Shown in pieces: positions 12,169 to 18,537 of a DNA stretch of 18,537 bases (positions are counted from its first letter, which is position 1; each line of letters opens with the position of its first letter). The notes below the pieces were generated by a model that saw only the letters and a program-made list of their open reading frames with translations, made no database searches and was not told where the DNA came from. The position numbers and the translations under genes were made by a program. Source of the DNA: an uncultured Collinsella sp. (lineage in GTDB: Bacteria > Actinomycetota > Coriobacteriia > Coriobacteriales > Coriobacteriaceae); assembly GCA_947001705.1 (NCBI GenBank), contig CAMQHT010000046.1:1-18537 (forward strand). Reading direction: 5' to 3'.

Positions 12169-14085
12169 ATGGTCGCATTCGATCGCAATCCGCAAGACTT
12201 CAAGTATCTGCGCCTGCTGTCGAGACAGTTTCCCACCGAGCAATCCGCGTTTACCGAGATCATCAATCTCTCGGCCATCCTCAACCTGCCCAAGGGCACC
12301 GAGCACTTTATGAGCGACCTGCATGGCGAATACGAAGCCTTCATGCACATCCTCAACAACTGCTCGGGCGTCGTACGCGAGCATGTCGACGAGATCTTTG
12401 GCGACATGCTCACCTTTTATGAAAAGGGCGAGCTGTGCACGCTCATCTACTACCCGCGCGAGAAGATCGAGCTGGTCCGCAGCCAGCACGAGGACTCACC
12501 TACCTGGTATAAAACCATGCTCGACCAGCTTATTGTGGTTGCCCGCTCGCTTTCGAGCCGCTATACCCGCTCCAAGGTGCGTAAGGCCATCCCGCGCGAT
12601 TACGCCTACATCATCGACGAGCTGCTGCACACGCATCCGGACGAGAACAACTATCGCGTGCGCTATCACGAGCGCATCGTGGAGTCCATTCTGGAGACCG
12701 CCAGCGCCGACGACTTTATCGAGTCGCTTGCCTCGCTCATCAAGCGCCTGGCCGTCGACCACCTGCACCTGGTGGGCGACATCTTCGACCGCGGCGGCGG
12801 CGCGGCCAAGATTATGGACCGCCTGCTCACCTACCATTCGCTCGACATTCAGTGGGGCAACCATGATCTGCTGTGGATGGGCGCCGCTGCCGGCGAGCCC
12901 GCCTGCATCGCCACGGTGCTGCGCAACAACCTGCGCTACGACAATTACGAGATCCTTGAGAACGACTACGGCATCTCGCTGCGCGAGCTCGTCGCCTTTG
13001 CCGATGCCACTTACACCGCCGGTGAGTCCATCACCCCGCTGATCAAGGCCATCAACGTCCTGCTCTTTAAGCTCGAGGGCCAGATTATCCAGCGCCACCC
13101 CGAGTTCGACATGACCAACCGCCTGCTGCTCGACAAGATCGATCACGACGCCGGCACAGTCACGCTTGCCGACGGCAGCGTGTGGCCGCTCACGACCAGC
13201 GACTTCCCCACCGTCGACCCGACGGACCCCTACATGCTCACGCCCCAGGAGCAACACATCATCGACAAGCTCGTGTCCGAGTTTGTCACCGCCGACCACC
13301 TGCATCGCCATATCGATTTCCTCTACACCCACGGCTCGATGTATAAGGTCGCCAACGGCAATCTGCTGTTCCATGGCTGCGTGCCGCTCAACGAGGATGG
13401 TACCTTTAGCAGCATGAACTGCCTGGGCACCTGGCACGCAGGCCGCGATTATCTCGATTTTTGCGACCATATCGCCCGCCGAGCCTGGCGCGTCGGCGAC
13501 CGCGATGCCCTCGACTGGATGTGGTACCTGTGGATCGGCTTTAACTCACCCGCCAGCGGACGCCTGGTGCGTACCTTTGAGCGCGCCTATATCGCCGATA
13601 AGAGCACCTGGGTCGAGCCGATGGACCCGTACTTTACGCTAACCAAGTCGCCCTCGGTCTGCGACGACATCATGCGCGAGTTCGGCGTTGCCCCCATGGC
13701 CTGCTCGCCGACGGGCCACATTATCAACGGCCATACGCCCGTCAAGACCACCAAGGGCGAGCAGCCCATCCGCGCCAACGGCAAGCTGCTGGTCATCGAT
13801 GGCGGTTTCTGTCGTGCCTACCACCCCAAAACGGGCATCGCCGGCTACACGCTCATCTCGAGCTCGCGAGGATGCCGCCTCAAGTCGCACCAGGCCTTTA
13901 CCACCGTTGCCGAGGCGCTCACCCGCAATATCGACATCGAAAGCGAGACCAACCGCTTTGATGAGGCCGACCGGCGCCGCATGGTGAGCGACACCGATAC
14001 CGGCGTCAAGATCCGCAGCCAGATCCAGGACCTACGCCAACTGCTCGATGCATATAGAAACGGTGCTATCGAGGAGCGCGTCTAG
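12169..14085 (+). CDS. fbp: Fructose-1,6-bisphosphatase, class III
   Basis: A 638-residue class III (Firmicutes-type) FBPase, which hydrolyses fructose-1,6-bisphosphate to fructose-6-phosphate in gluconeogenesis. It belongs to the calcineurin-like metallophosphoesterase fold, not the class I sugar-phosphatase fold. Metal-site motifs are in order: SDLHGEY (49-55), LVGDIFDRGG (201-210), WGNHDLLW (229-236) and GHIINGHTPVK (516-526, second-metal histidines). The length is normal (640-670). GGAAGG at 12157-12162 lies 6 nt before ATG 12169. The long upstream spacer with repeated operator-like sites suggests tight transcriptional control. It is followed after 78 bp by a GtrA-like gene on the same strand, with no terminator between them. 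Confidence 0.96.
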   Translation: MVAFDRNPQDFKYLRLLSRQFPTEQSAFTEIINLSAILNLPKGTEHFMSDLHGEYEAFMHILNNCSGVVREHVDEIFGDMLTFYEKGELCTLIYYPREKIELVRSQHEDSPTWYKTMLDQLIVVARSLSSRYTRSKVRKAIPRDYAYIIDELLHTHPDENNYRVRYHERIVESILETASADDFIESLASLIKRLAVDHLHLVGDIFDRGGGAAKIMDRLLTYHSLDIQWGNHDLLWMGAAAGEPACIATVLRNNLRYDNYEILENDYGISLRELVAFADATYTAGESITPLIKAINVLLFKLEGQIIQRHPEFDMTNRLLLDKIDHDAGTVTLADGSVWPLTTSDFPTVDPTDPYMLTPQEQHIIDKLVSEFVTADHLHRHIDFLYTHGSMYKVANGNLLFHGCVPLNEDGTFSSMNCLGTWHAGRDYLDFCDHIARRAWRVGDRDALDWMWYLWIGFNSPASGRLVRTFERAYIADKSTWVEPMDPYFTLTKSPSVCDDIMREFGVAPMACSPTGHIINGHTPVKTTKGEQPIRANGKLLVIDGGFCRAYHPKTGIAGYTLISSSRGCRLKSHQAFTTVAEALTRNIDIESETNRFDEADRRRMVSDTDTGVKIRSQIQDLRQLLDAYRNGAIEERV

Positions 14086-14163
14086 CTCCACCCGTGGGGA
14101 TTGGCTAAACTTGCTGAGTTCATCATCCCCGCGGCGCCCCGGCGCAATCCTAAGGCAGGTACC

Positions 14164-14559
14164 ATGCAAAAGCTCCTTGCGCAGATCATGAAGTTTGGCG
14201 TCGTCGGCGTCGTCGCCACGGTCATCGACTTTGGCATCATGAATCTGCTCCACTACGGTCTGGGCCTTAACATCCTAATCGCCAACACCAGCGGCTTTAT
14301 CGTCTCGCTCATCTTTAACTACGTCGCGAGCATGAAGTACGTGTTTGCACACAAGGAGGGCATGAGTCGCCGCCGCGAGTTCATTATCTTTGTCGTGCTG
14401 TCCGTGATCGGCTTGGCGCTCAACGACGGTATCGTGCTGGCGCTCAACGCCGGTCTGGGGCTCGAGGCCAATATCGCCAAGATTTGCGCCACCGCACTGG
14501 TCATGGTCTACAACTTTGTGACCCGAAAGATCTTCCTGGAGGGCGAGGAGACCAAATAG
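14164..14559 (+). CDS. GtrA-like four-helix membrane protein, first copy
   Basis: A 131-residue protein with four predicted helices at about 10-30, 37-56, 75-93 and 103-121. The GtrA signature KFGVVGVVATVIDFG (10-24), the central FNYVASMKYVF (51-61) and the C-terminal NFVTRKIFLEG are clear. GtrA proteins are thought to help flip or handle polyprenyl-linked sugars for cell-surface glycosylation. No glycosyltransferase partner is present, so the substrate is open. Start: ATG 14164, preceded by AAGGCAGG; the in-frame TTG at 14101 has no usable spacing to a ribosome-binding site, and the family N-terminus begins at Met 14164. It probably reads through from fbp and ends at a hairpin. The second copy is paralogous. 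Confidence 0.88.
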   Translation: MQKLLAQIMKFGVVGVVATVIDFGIMNLLHYGLGLNILIANTSGFIVSLIFNYVASMKYVFAHKEGMSRRREFIIFVVLSVIGLALNDGIVLALNAGLGLEANIAKICATALVMVYNFVTRKIFLEGEETK

Positions 14560-14583
14560 CTCGGCCTCCTCGTTGCACTACGG

Positions 14584-14640
14584 GGCCCACGAACGACGTG
14601 CGTCGAGCGCTGCGTTGTTCGTGGGCCTTGCTCGTTTACG
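14584..14640 (+). terminator. Hairpin between the two gtrA-like genes
   Basis: GGCCCACGAACGACG (14584-14598) pairs with CGTTGTTCGTGGGCC (14613-14627), 15 bp with one G-U pair. The tail TTGCTCGTTT is only moderately T-rich. Termination after the first copy is likely, so the second copy probably has its own promoter. Confidence 0.6.
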
Positions 14641-14641
14641 G

Positions 14642-14683
14642 GCAAATTTGGCACGTTTGCGGATTGTCTCTTGCAAATTTGGC
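14642..14683. repeat. Direct repeat GCAAATTTGGC upstream of second gtrA-like gene
   Basis: GCAAATTTGGC occurs at 14642-14652 and 14673-14683, start to start 31 bp, about three helical turns. The flanking bases are similar too (GGCACGTT and GGCGAGTT). TATAGT at 14691-14696 could be a -10 box. This may be a two-site activator or repressor region for the next gene. Confidence 0.4.
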
Positions 14684-14778
14684 GAGTTCGTATAGTTCTT
14701 GGCAAAGACCTTACGTTTCCCATGCAAAAGCTCTAAAGTATCCTCTGCTCGATTCGTCAACGCATTGGATGTGATTAC

Positions 14779-15186
14779 GTGCGCAAGGCACTGGCACAAC
14801 CTCATACTAAGCAATTCCTCAAGTTCGCTGTCGTGGGCCTTATCTCCTTTGGCATCGACTGGGGCATGCTGATTGCGCTCGTCGAGCTGTTCCATCTCGA
14901 CTTTTTGATGAGCACCACAGTCTCGTTTACCACCTCCGTCGTGGTTAACTACTGGCTCAGCATGAAGTACGTGTTCGACCATCGCGAGGGCATGAGCCGC
15001 AAGCGCGAGTTTACGATCTTCACCATCCTGTCGGTAATTGGTCTGGGTCTCAACGACCTGTACATGTTTGTGGGCGTCACGTTTTTGAGCATCGGCTACC
15101 AGGCCATGAAGGCAATCGCAACGTTCTTGGTCACCTGGTACAACTACTTTAGCCGTCGCTTATTCCTCGAGGGCGCGCAGTCGTAG
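14779..15186 (+). CDS. GtrA-like four-helix membrane protein, second copy
   Basis: A 135-residue paralogue of the preceding gene. The signature KFAVVGLISFGIDWG (15-29), the shared block SMKYVFDHREGMSRKREF (61-78), the LSVIGLGLND helix (84-93) and the end YFSRRLFLEG (123-132) align with the first copy throughout. Four membrane helices lie at about 16-36, 42-60, 80-102 and 108-124. Start: GTG 14779, weak GGATG upstream; it fits the family N-terminus. Separate transcription is likely because a hairpin and a repeat-bearing spacer lie between the copies, and a strong terminator follows. The tandem pair may form a heteromer, or handle two lipid-linked sugars; neither can be seen from sequence. Confidence 0.88.
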   Translation: MRKALAQPHTKQFLKFAVVGLISFGIDWGMLIALVELFHLDFLMSTTVSFTTSVVVNYWLSMKYVFDHREGMSRKREFTIFTILSVIGLGLNDLYMFVGVTFLSIGYQAMKAIATFLVTWYNYFSRRLFLEGAQS

Positions 15187-15211
15187 ACGGCCCAACATAA
15201 TCTCGCTTCGC

Positions 15212-15249
15212 AGCCGGTTGGAATTCACGTTCCAACCGGCTTTTTGTTT
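15212..15249 (+). terminator. Rho-independent terminator of second gtrA-like gene
   Basis: AGCCGGTTGGAA (15212-15223) and its exact complement (15230-15241) with a 6-nt loop, followed by TTTTTGTTTG. Confidence 0.92.
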
Positions 15250-15284
15250 GCCGAGAGACCCGGCGACCCAGTCCTCTACGCATG

Positions 15285-15324
15285 AAAAACGGGCGGCTCG
15301 GATGTTGGTCCGAACCGCCCGTTT
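15285..15324 (-). terminator. Rho-independent terminator of the DUF4430 genes
   Basis: Read on the minus strand, a 16-bp stem (15309-15324 with 15287-15302, one G-U type mismatch) encloses a 6-nt loop and ends in TTTTT. It lies 20 bp past the stop of the small DUF4430 gene and stands tail to tail with the plus-strand terminator. Confidence 0.92.
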
Positions 15325-15344
15325 GGCGCGCCATGTCGAGGCCT

Positions 15345-16238
15345 CTAGCCCGTTACGTAATACCACACGACGGTGTCGCCATTCTTGAGAATGTAATTGC
15401 TGCAGGCGGTATTGGGCGTTTTGCCGTTAACGGAGTACATCCAGCCGCTCGTGCCGCCGTGTTCCTTCTCGGCCAAACCGCCAATCGCGGCAACATAGGT
15501 ACCATACGACGAAGGGCGCGCATTGATAGAAAGTCCCAACGCACACAGCGCGTCGTAAGGAGTTGCGCCCTCATTGAAGGTGAACGTGCCGCCAGAAGAG
15601 ACAGGGTTACCCACGGCGCTCGATGTGACCGAGACCGTCACCGTGACGACGTGGCTAGGCTGCTGCGAGCCGCCCTGATCGCCCGTAGAGGCGCCGCCGC
15701 CGTTGGATGCAGAACCACCGCCGGTCGTCGAGCCAGCGCTCGAAGATGAGCCGTCAGAAGCGCTTGATCCGCCAGTGGACCCAGAATTCTGCGAACCCGA
15801 TTTATCCCCGGACTTCTTGCCGCCTTTGCCTTCGGACTTCTTCTCCTTCGAATCCTTGTCAGACTTCTTGTCCGAAGATTCAGACTTGTCCTTGGAATCA
15901 GATTCATCCGAGTCCTTGGACTCGGAGTCCACAGCGTCAGAAGACGAGGAGCCCGCTGCCTCCGTCTTGCGAGAGGCGGTAGAGCCAGAGCCGGCAACGC
16001 TTTTCCCCGCCACGGCCCGAGCGATCCAATCGATGGACCAAGCACCGCTGGAAGAAGGTTGGACAAAACCCAGCGACACAACGATCAAGACGATGCAGAC
16101 GGCCGTCAGGGCGCCAAAAAGCGCCTTGCGCCGAGGGGCGGACGCCGCCGAAGCGGCGTCCTTTTTCTTTGCATCGTCAAGCTGGATGAACGACGAGTCG
16201 GGCTGCTTGGACTCGGCGTCCTGAGGCTTATTGGACAC
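15345..16238 (-). CDS. DUF4430 surface protein, N-terminally anchored
   Basis: A 297-residue protein in three parts. A short cytoplasmic N-terminus is followed by one transmembrane helix (~40-59, FGALTAVCIVLIVVSLGFV). A long Ser/Asp/Lys-rich then Gly/Ser-rich linker (~75-192) is probably disordered and spans the wall. The C-terminal DUF4430 domain (~195-297) carries SGWMYSVNG (264-272) and YILKNGDTVVWYY (282-294). DUF4430 resembles the C-terminal domain of transcobalamin; ligands of most bacterial members are unknown. Start: GTG 16238 has AGGTGA 5 nt upstream; the GTG at 16247, directly abutting the stop of the upstream gene, has a poor site. Either way the two genes are almost certainly co-transcribed and possibly translationally coupled. 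The cysteines in the domain (ALCALG, TACSNY) could form a disulfide. Confidence 0.85.
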   Translation of the reverse strand: MSNKPQDAESKQPDSSFIQLDDAKKKDAASAASAPRRKALFGALTAVCIVLIVVSLGFVQPSSSGAWSIDWIARAVAGKSVAGSGSTASRKTEAAGSSSSDAVDSESKDSDESDSKDKSESSDKKSDKDSKEKKSEGKGGKKSGDKSGSQNSGSTGGSSASDGSSSSAGSTTGGGSASNGGGASTGDQGGSQQPSHVVTVTVSVTSSAVGNPVSSGGTFTFNEGATPYDALCALGLSINARPSSYGTYVAAIGGLAEKEHGGTSGWMYSVNGKTPNTACSNYILKNGDTVVWYYVTG

Positions 16239-16247
16239 AGCCCTCAC

Positions 16248-18537
16248 CTACCGACGCTTGGTAAACACGAACACACCGATGACTGCGAGACCGATCACGC
16301 CGGCCGCCACGCCAACAATGGCGAGCGGGTTGAAGCCAGACTCCTGTGCCGGAGCAGCAGCGGACTTCTTAGCAGCGGTCGTAGCAGACGAGCCCGTATC
16401 GGACTTGCCATCCTTCTTGCCGGACTTATCGGAATCCTTCTTGGAATCCTTATCGTCCTTGGTCTCGGTCGTGGTGGTCGTGGAGACCGGCTTCTGACCC
16501 GGCGAGACAGCACCGCCGGACTGCTGCCCGTTCGTACCGTTGCCAGAACCGGAGCCGCCATTGCCGCCAGAACCGCCGTTGTTGTCAGCGGCCTTCTTGA
16601 TCCACTTGGCATACAGCGTCATATCAGCCGTCACCGCAACGCTAAAGTCATACGCCTTTGTACAAGCTTCATCGGTGTACCAACCAGCGAAGGTATAGCC
16701 CTCGCGCGTCGGATCGGTCGGCTTGCTGACAGTCGAGCCCGAAGCGGGGGTCTGACCATTGACCGACGAGCCGCCCTGAGCATCAAACTTGACGCGATGT
16801 GCCTGAGATTTCACACAGAAGAGATGGCCCGAATCGTTGGTGTAATACAGATTGCCGAACTGATCGCAGACAACCGAGGCCATGCAATAGTTGGCATATC
16901 CAGAACCGGGAACGAACACCTCGGTTGCCTCGGCATCGCCCAGCTTGTACATGTACACGCCACCGCCGGTAGTGTAGTTAGGCCAATTGCCCTTGGCGCC
17001 GTTCAAGGTGAAATATACGTACGTCTCGCCATCATGCGTTGAGACGAGCGGCGTGCCCTTGGACTCAAAGCCAAGCCCTTCGCCATCGGCCTTCGTAATC
17101 TGCTTCACACTCATATCGGAGAGGTCAATGATCGAAAGCAGACCCTTAGCCTTAGCCTTGGCCTTGGCCTTAGCCTTCCAATTGTTCACGGTTGTCCCGC
17201 CAATAAAAGCATACTTACCACTGAAAACGGGCGTCGAAGTCGAATAAGCGGCAAACTGAACTTTCGCGGCCTCAGTAATGGAACCATCGGAACCAATGGT
17301 CAGCTTGTGCAACGTACCATCGTCGCGCGTAACAGCATATATATAACCGTCATGAACGGTAAGCGCCGAACGGATGTTGCCACCAGACAGCTTAATCGAA
17401 CCAACAAGCTTTGACAGATCGGCAGAATACACGCGCACCTGGCCATAGTCGCCGCCAACGACATAGTAGCCATTTACCATCAGGCCGCCAGACCAGTAGT
17501 AACCTCCGTCAGCGACGGAGGCGCTACCGGCGATGGCGCCCGTGTGAATATTGATGCGCCTGACCGTACCGTTTTGCACGTCATTGCCATTGCCAGACCA
17601 ATAATCAAGGGTGTTGATATAGACGTAGTCGCCGTCAACGGTCAACGAAGACAGGTTCTGCTTCGTAAATGCATCGGAATACCAAAGCGTCTCAAACGTT
17701 TTCGCCGAAACAGCCTGCAGATAGCCGCCGGAAAGCGGAATCAAAATAATGCCTTGCGCAATAACAGGACGGCAGGTGGTATCCATGGAAGAGCCAAGCT
17801 CAAGAGATCGCAGAACGGAACCCGTCTCGGGATCAATCTCATTCAGGACAGCATTCCACGTCTTTCCACCCCATACCGAAGCGCCCGTGACAAGGTATAC
17901 CTTTCCGTTCGCGACAATGGGGTCAGACGCAGAGGCGCTTGCACCTGCCTTCTGCTGCTCTTCGGTCAGAAGATTAAGTGCCCAAGAAGGCGTATCGGTC
18001 TTTGTTGTAGGCGTAAGGGCGTCCGTCGAGGATCCCGAGCCGCCGTTCGCAAAACCATTCCATGCCGCATCGACATCGGGATGCTCCGTTCCGGGATTGG
18101 TAGCAGGAGCCGTCGAGGGCTTCTGCGTGCCGTCACCCTTAACATAACGGAACTCGACGCAATCGCCGTTCTTGAGGTAGTAGCTCGGAGCACCGACGCT
18201 CGCATACCCATTGTTTACAAAGAACGACCAGTAGCTGTACGGCGCGGCGCTCGTTGTGCTCAGCACGCGGCCATCGGGCATCGTCGCACTCGTAAGACCC
18301 CATGCATTTGCTTCGAGGTTCGTGCAACCGGCAGCCGTCATAAGCTGCTCGAGCACCGACTCGGCCGTCGTGTCTTCGTCGGCAGGAAGCGTGAGCTCGG
18401 TCAAGGGCGCCACCGATTGCTCGGTATAATTGCCGTCAGCATCACTTGCGGAAACGCCCGTGACCTTGGCCGTCACCGTAATGGTCTTGCCCTCGTTCGG
18501 GTTGTCGAGCCCCGTCGTTCCCTTGACGTTTACCGTC
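16248..18537 (-). CDS. Large modular surface protein: DUF4430, beta-propeller, InlB-type repeat, C-terminal anchor (5' end missing)
   Basis: The frame is open to the window edge, so the N-terminus and any signal peptide are missing; 762 residues are visible. A beta-strand-rich start is followed by a DUF4430 domain (YWSFFVNNGYAS, YYLKNGDCVEFRYV; nt ~18110-18400). A PQQ/WD-like beta-propeller follows (repeats such as VANGKVYLVTG, VDGDYVYINTL, VHDGYIYAVTR, FSGKYAFIGG; nt ~16800-17930). Next come one InlB-type repeat (VKFDAQGG to GYTFAGWYTDEACTKAYDF, LYAKW; nt ~16605-16800) and a Gly/Ser then Thr/Lys/Asp linker. A C-terminal helix (NPLAIVGVAAGVIGLAVIGV) ends in FTKRR. No LPXTG is seen, so it is a simple membrane anchor. 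The propeller contains a KAKAKAKAKAK tract from a hexanucleotide repeat. An adhesin or ligand-binding role is plausible but unproven. Confidence 0.85.
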   Translation of the reverse strand, partial: TVNVKGTTGLDNPNEGKTITVTAKVTGVSASDADGNYTEQSVAPLTELTLPADEDTTAESVLEQLMTAAGCTNLEANAWGLTSATMPDGRVLSTTSAAPYSYWSFFVNNGYASVGAPSYYLKNGDCVEFRYVKGDGTQKPSTAPATNPGTEHPDVDAAWNGFANGGSGSSTDALTPTTKTDTPSWALNLLTEEQQKAGASASASDPIVANGKVYLVTGASVWGGKTWNAVLNEIDPETGSVLRSLELGSSMDTTCRPVIAQGIILIPLSGGYLQAVSAKTFETLWYSDAFTKQNLSSLTVDGDYVYINTLDYWSGNGNDVQNGTVRRINIHTGAIAGSASVADGGYYWSGGLMVNGYYVVGGDYGQVRVYSADLSKLVGSIKLSGGNIRSALTVHDGYIYAVTRDDGTLHKLTIGSDGSITEAAKVQFAAYSTSTPVFSGKYAFIGGTTVNNWKAKAKAKAKAKGLLSIIDLSDMSVKQITKADGEGLGFESKGTPLVSTHDGETYVYFTLNGAKGNWPNYTTGGGVYMYKLGDAEATEVFVPGSGYANYCMASVVCDQFGNLYYTNDSGHLFCVKSQAHRVKFDAQGGSSVNGQTPASGSTVSKPTDPTREGYTFAGWYTDEACTKAYDFSVAVTADMTLYAKWIKKAADNNGGSGGNGGSGSGNGTNGQQSGGAVSPGQKPVSTTTTTETKDDKDSKKDSDKSGKKDGKSDTGSSATTAAKKSAAAPAQESGFNPLAIVGVAAGVIGLAVIGVFVFTKRR
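17146..17175 (-). repeat. In-frame hexanucleotide tandem repeat in the beta-propeller
   Basis: Five tandem TTAGCC/TTGGCC units (plus strand order TTAGCC, TTAGCC, TTGGCC, TTGGCC, TTAGCC) encode alternating Lys-Ala on the minus strand. The six-base unit keeps the frame, so slippage would change loop length in two-residue steps without breaking the protein. Confidence 0.85.

Noticed and set aside
12496..13470. Long minus-strand open frame opposite fbp
   Set aside because: Shadow of a motif-complete FBPase.
16248..16340. LPXTG sortase signal in the large surface protein
   Set aside because: The segment before the C-terminal helix has no LPXTG-like motif; it appears to be a plain membrane anchor.
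16059..17042. Long plus-strand open frame across the DUF4430 junction
   Set aside because: Arg/Gly-rich shadow that crosses two real minus-strand genes.
17146..17175. CRISPR array
   Set aside because: Six-base units without spacers, inside a coding frame.

Overview
The window looks like the end of a contig from a high-GC gut actinobacterium of the class Coriobacteriia, most probably Collinsella. I infer this from codon use, from the gene set (class III fructose-1,6-bisphosphatase, DUF4430 surface proteins, a 12alpha-HSDH-type dehydrogenase) and from GTCCCC-type intergenic repeats that I associate with this group. Nothing was searched; all family calls are read from motifs.

Layout. 1-~200 is near-pure C, almost certainly a sequencing or assembly artefact. 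231-1031 (-) is a short-chain dehydrogenase very close to bacterial 12alpha-hydroxysteroid dehydrogenases. 1326-3089 (+) encodes an acidic, long coiled-coil protein with a C-terminal membrane anchor and no known function. 3090-3430 is a gene-free block with a REP/MITE-like perfect inverted repeat, a ~100-nt long imperfect hairpin and a small perfect hairpin. 3431-5925 (-) is a probable operon: DUF3267 membrane zincin, queH, queA (the last two finish queuosine synthesis). 6059-9372 (+) holds a MetRS-like class I aminoacyl-tRNA synthetase with a degenerate KMSKS loop, then an RsmB/NOP-type m5C RNA methyltransferase. Opposite them lies an easily missed 56-residue membrane protein (9397-9567). 9759-10850 (+) is a conserved TIM-barrel-like protein, probably read from a leaderless or near-leaderless message.

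10958-11848 (-) is a degV gene cut by a single in-frame TAG, with the conserved C-terminus intact beyond it. Its promoter carries a perfect 9-bp-arm palindrome. The long spacer to fbp (12169-14085, +) contains four TTTACCA sites. Two tandem GtrA-like four-helix membrane proteins follow. After back-to-back terminators, the minus strand carries two DUF4430 surface proteins: a small one with an N-terminal anchor, and a large modular one (DUF4430, beta-propeller, InlB-type repeat, C-terminal anchor) whose N-terminus lies outside the window. The large one contains an in-frame hexanucleotide repeat.

Themes: tRNA/RNA modification and charging (queH, queA, MetRS-like protein, m5C methyltransferase), central carbon metabolism (fbp), a likely bile-acid enzyme, and envelope proteins (DUF3267, GtrA pair, DUF4430 pair, coiled-coil protein). 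I see no complete new defence or mobile system. The most promising leads are the degV nonsense codon and its operator, the structured 3292-3391 element, the MetRS-like paralogue, the bile-acid SDR with an expanded cofactor loop, and the DUF4430 pair.
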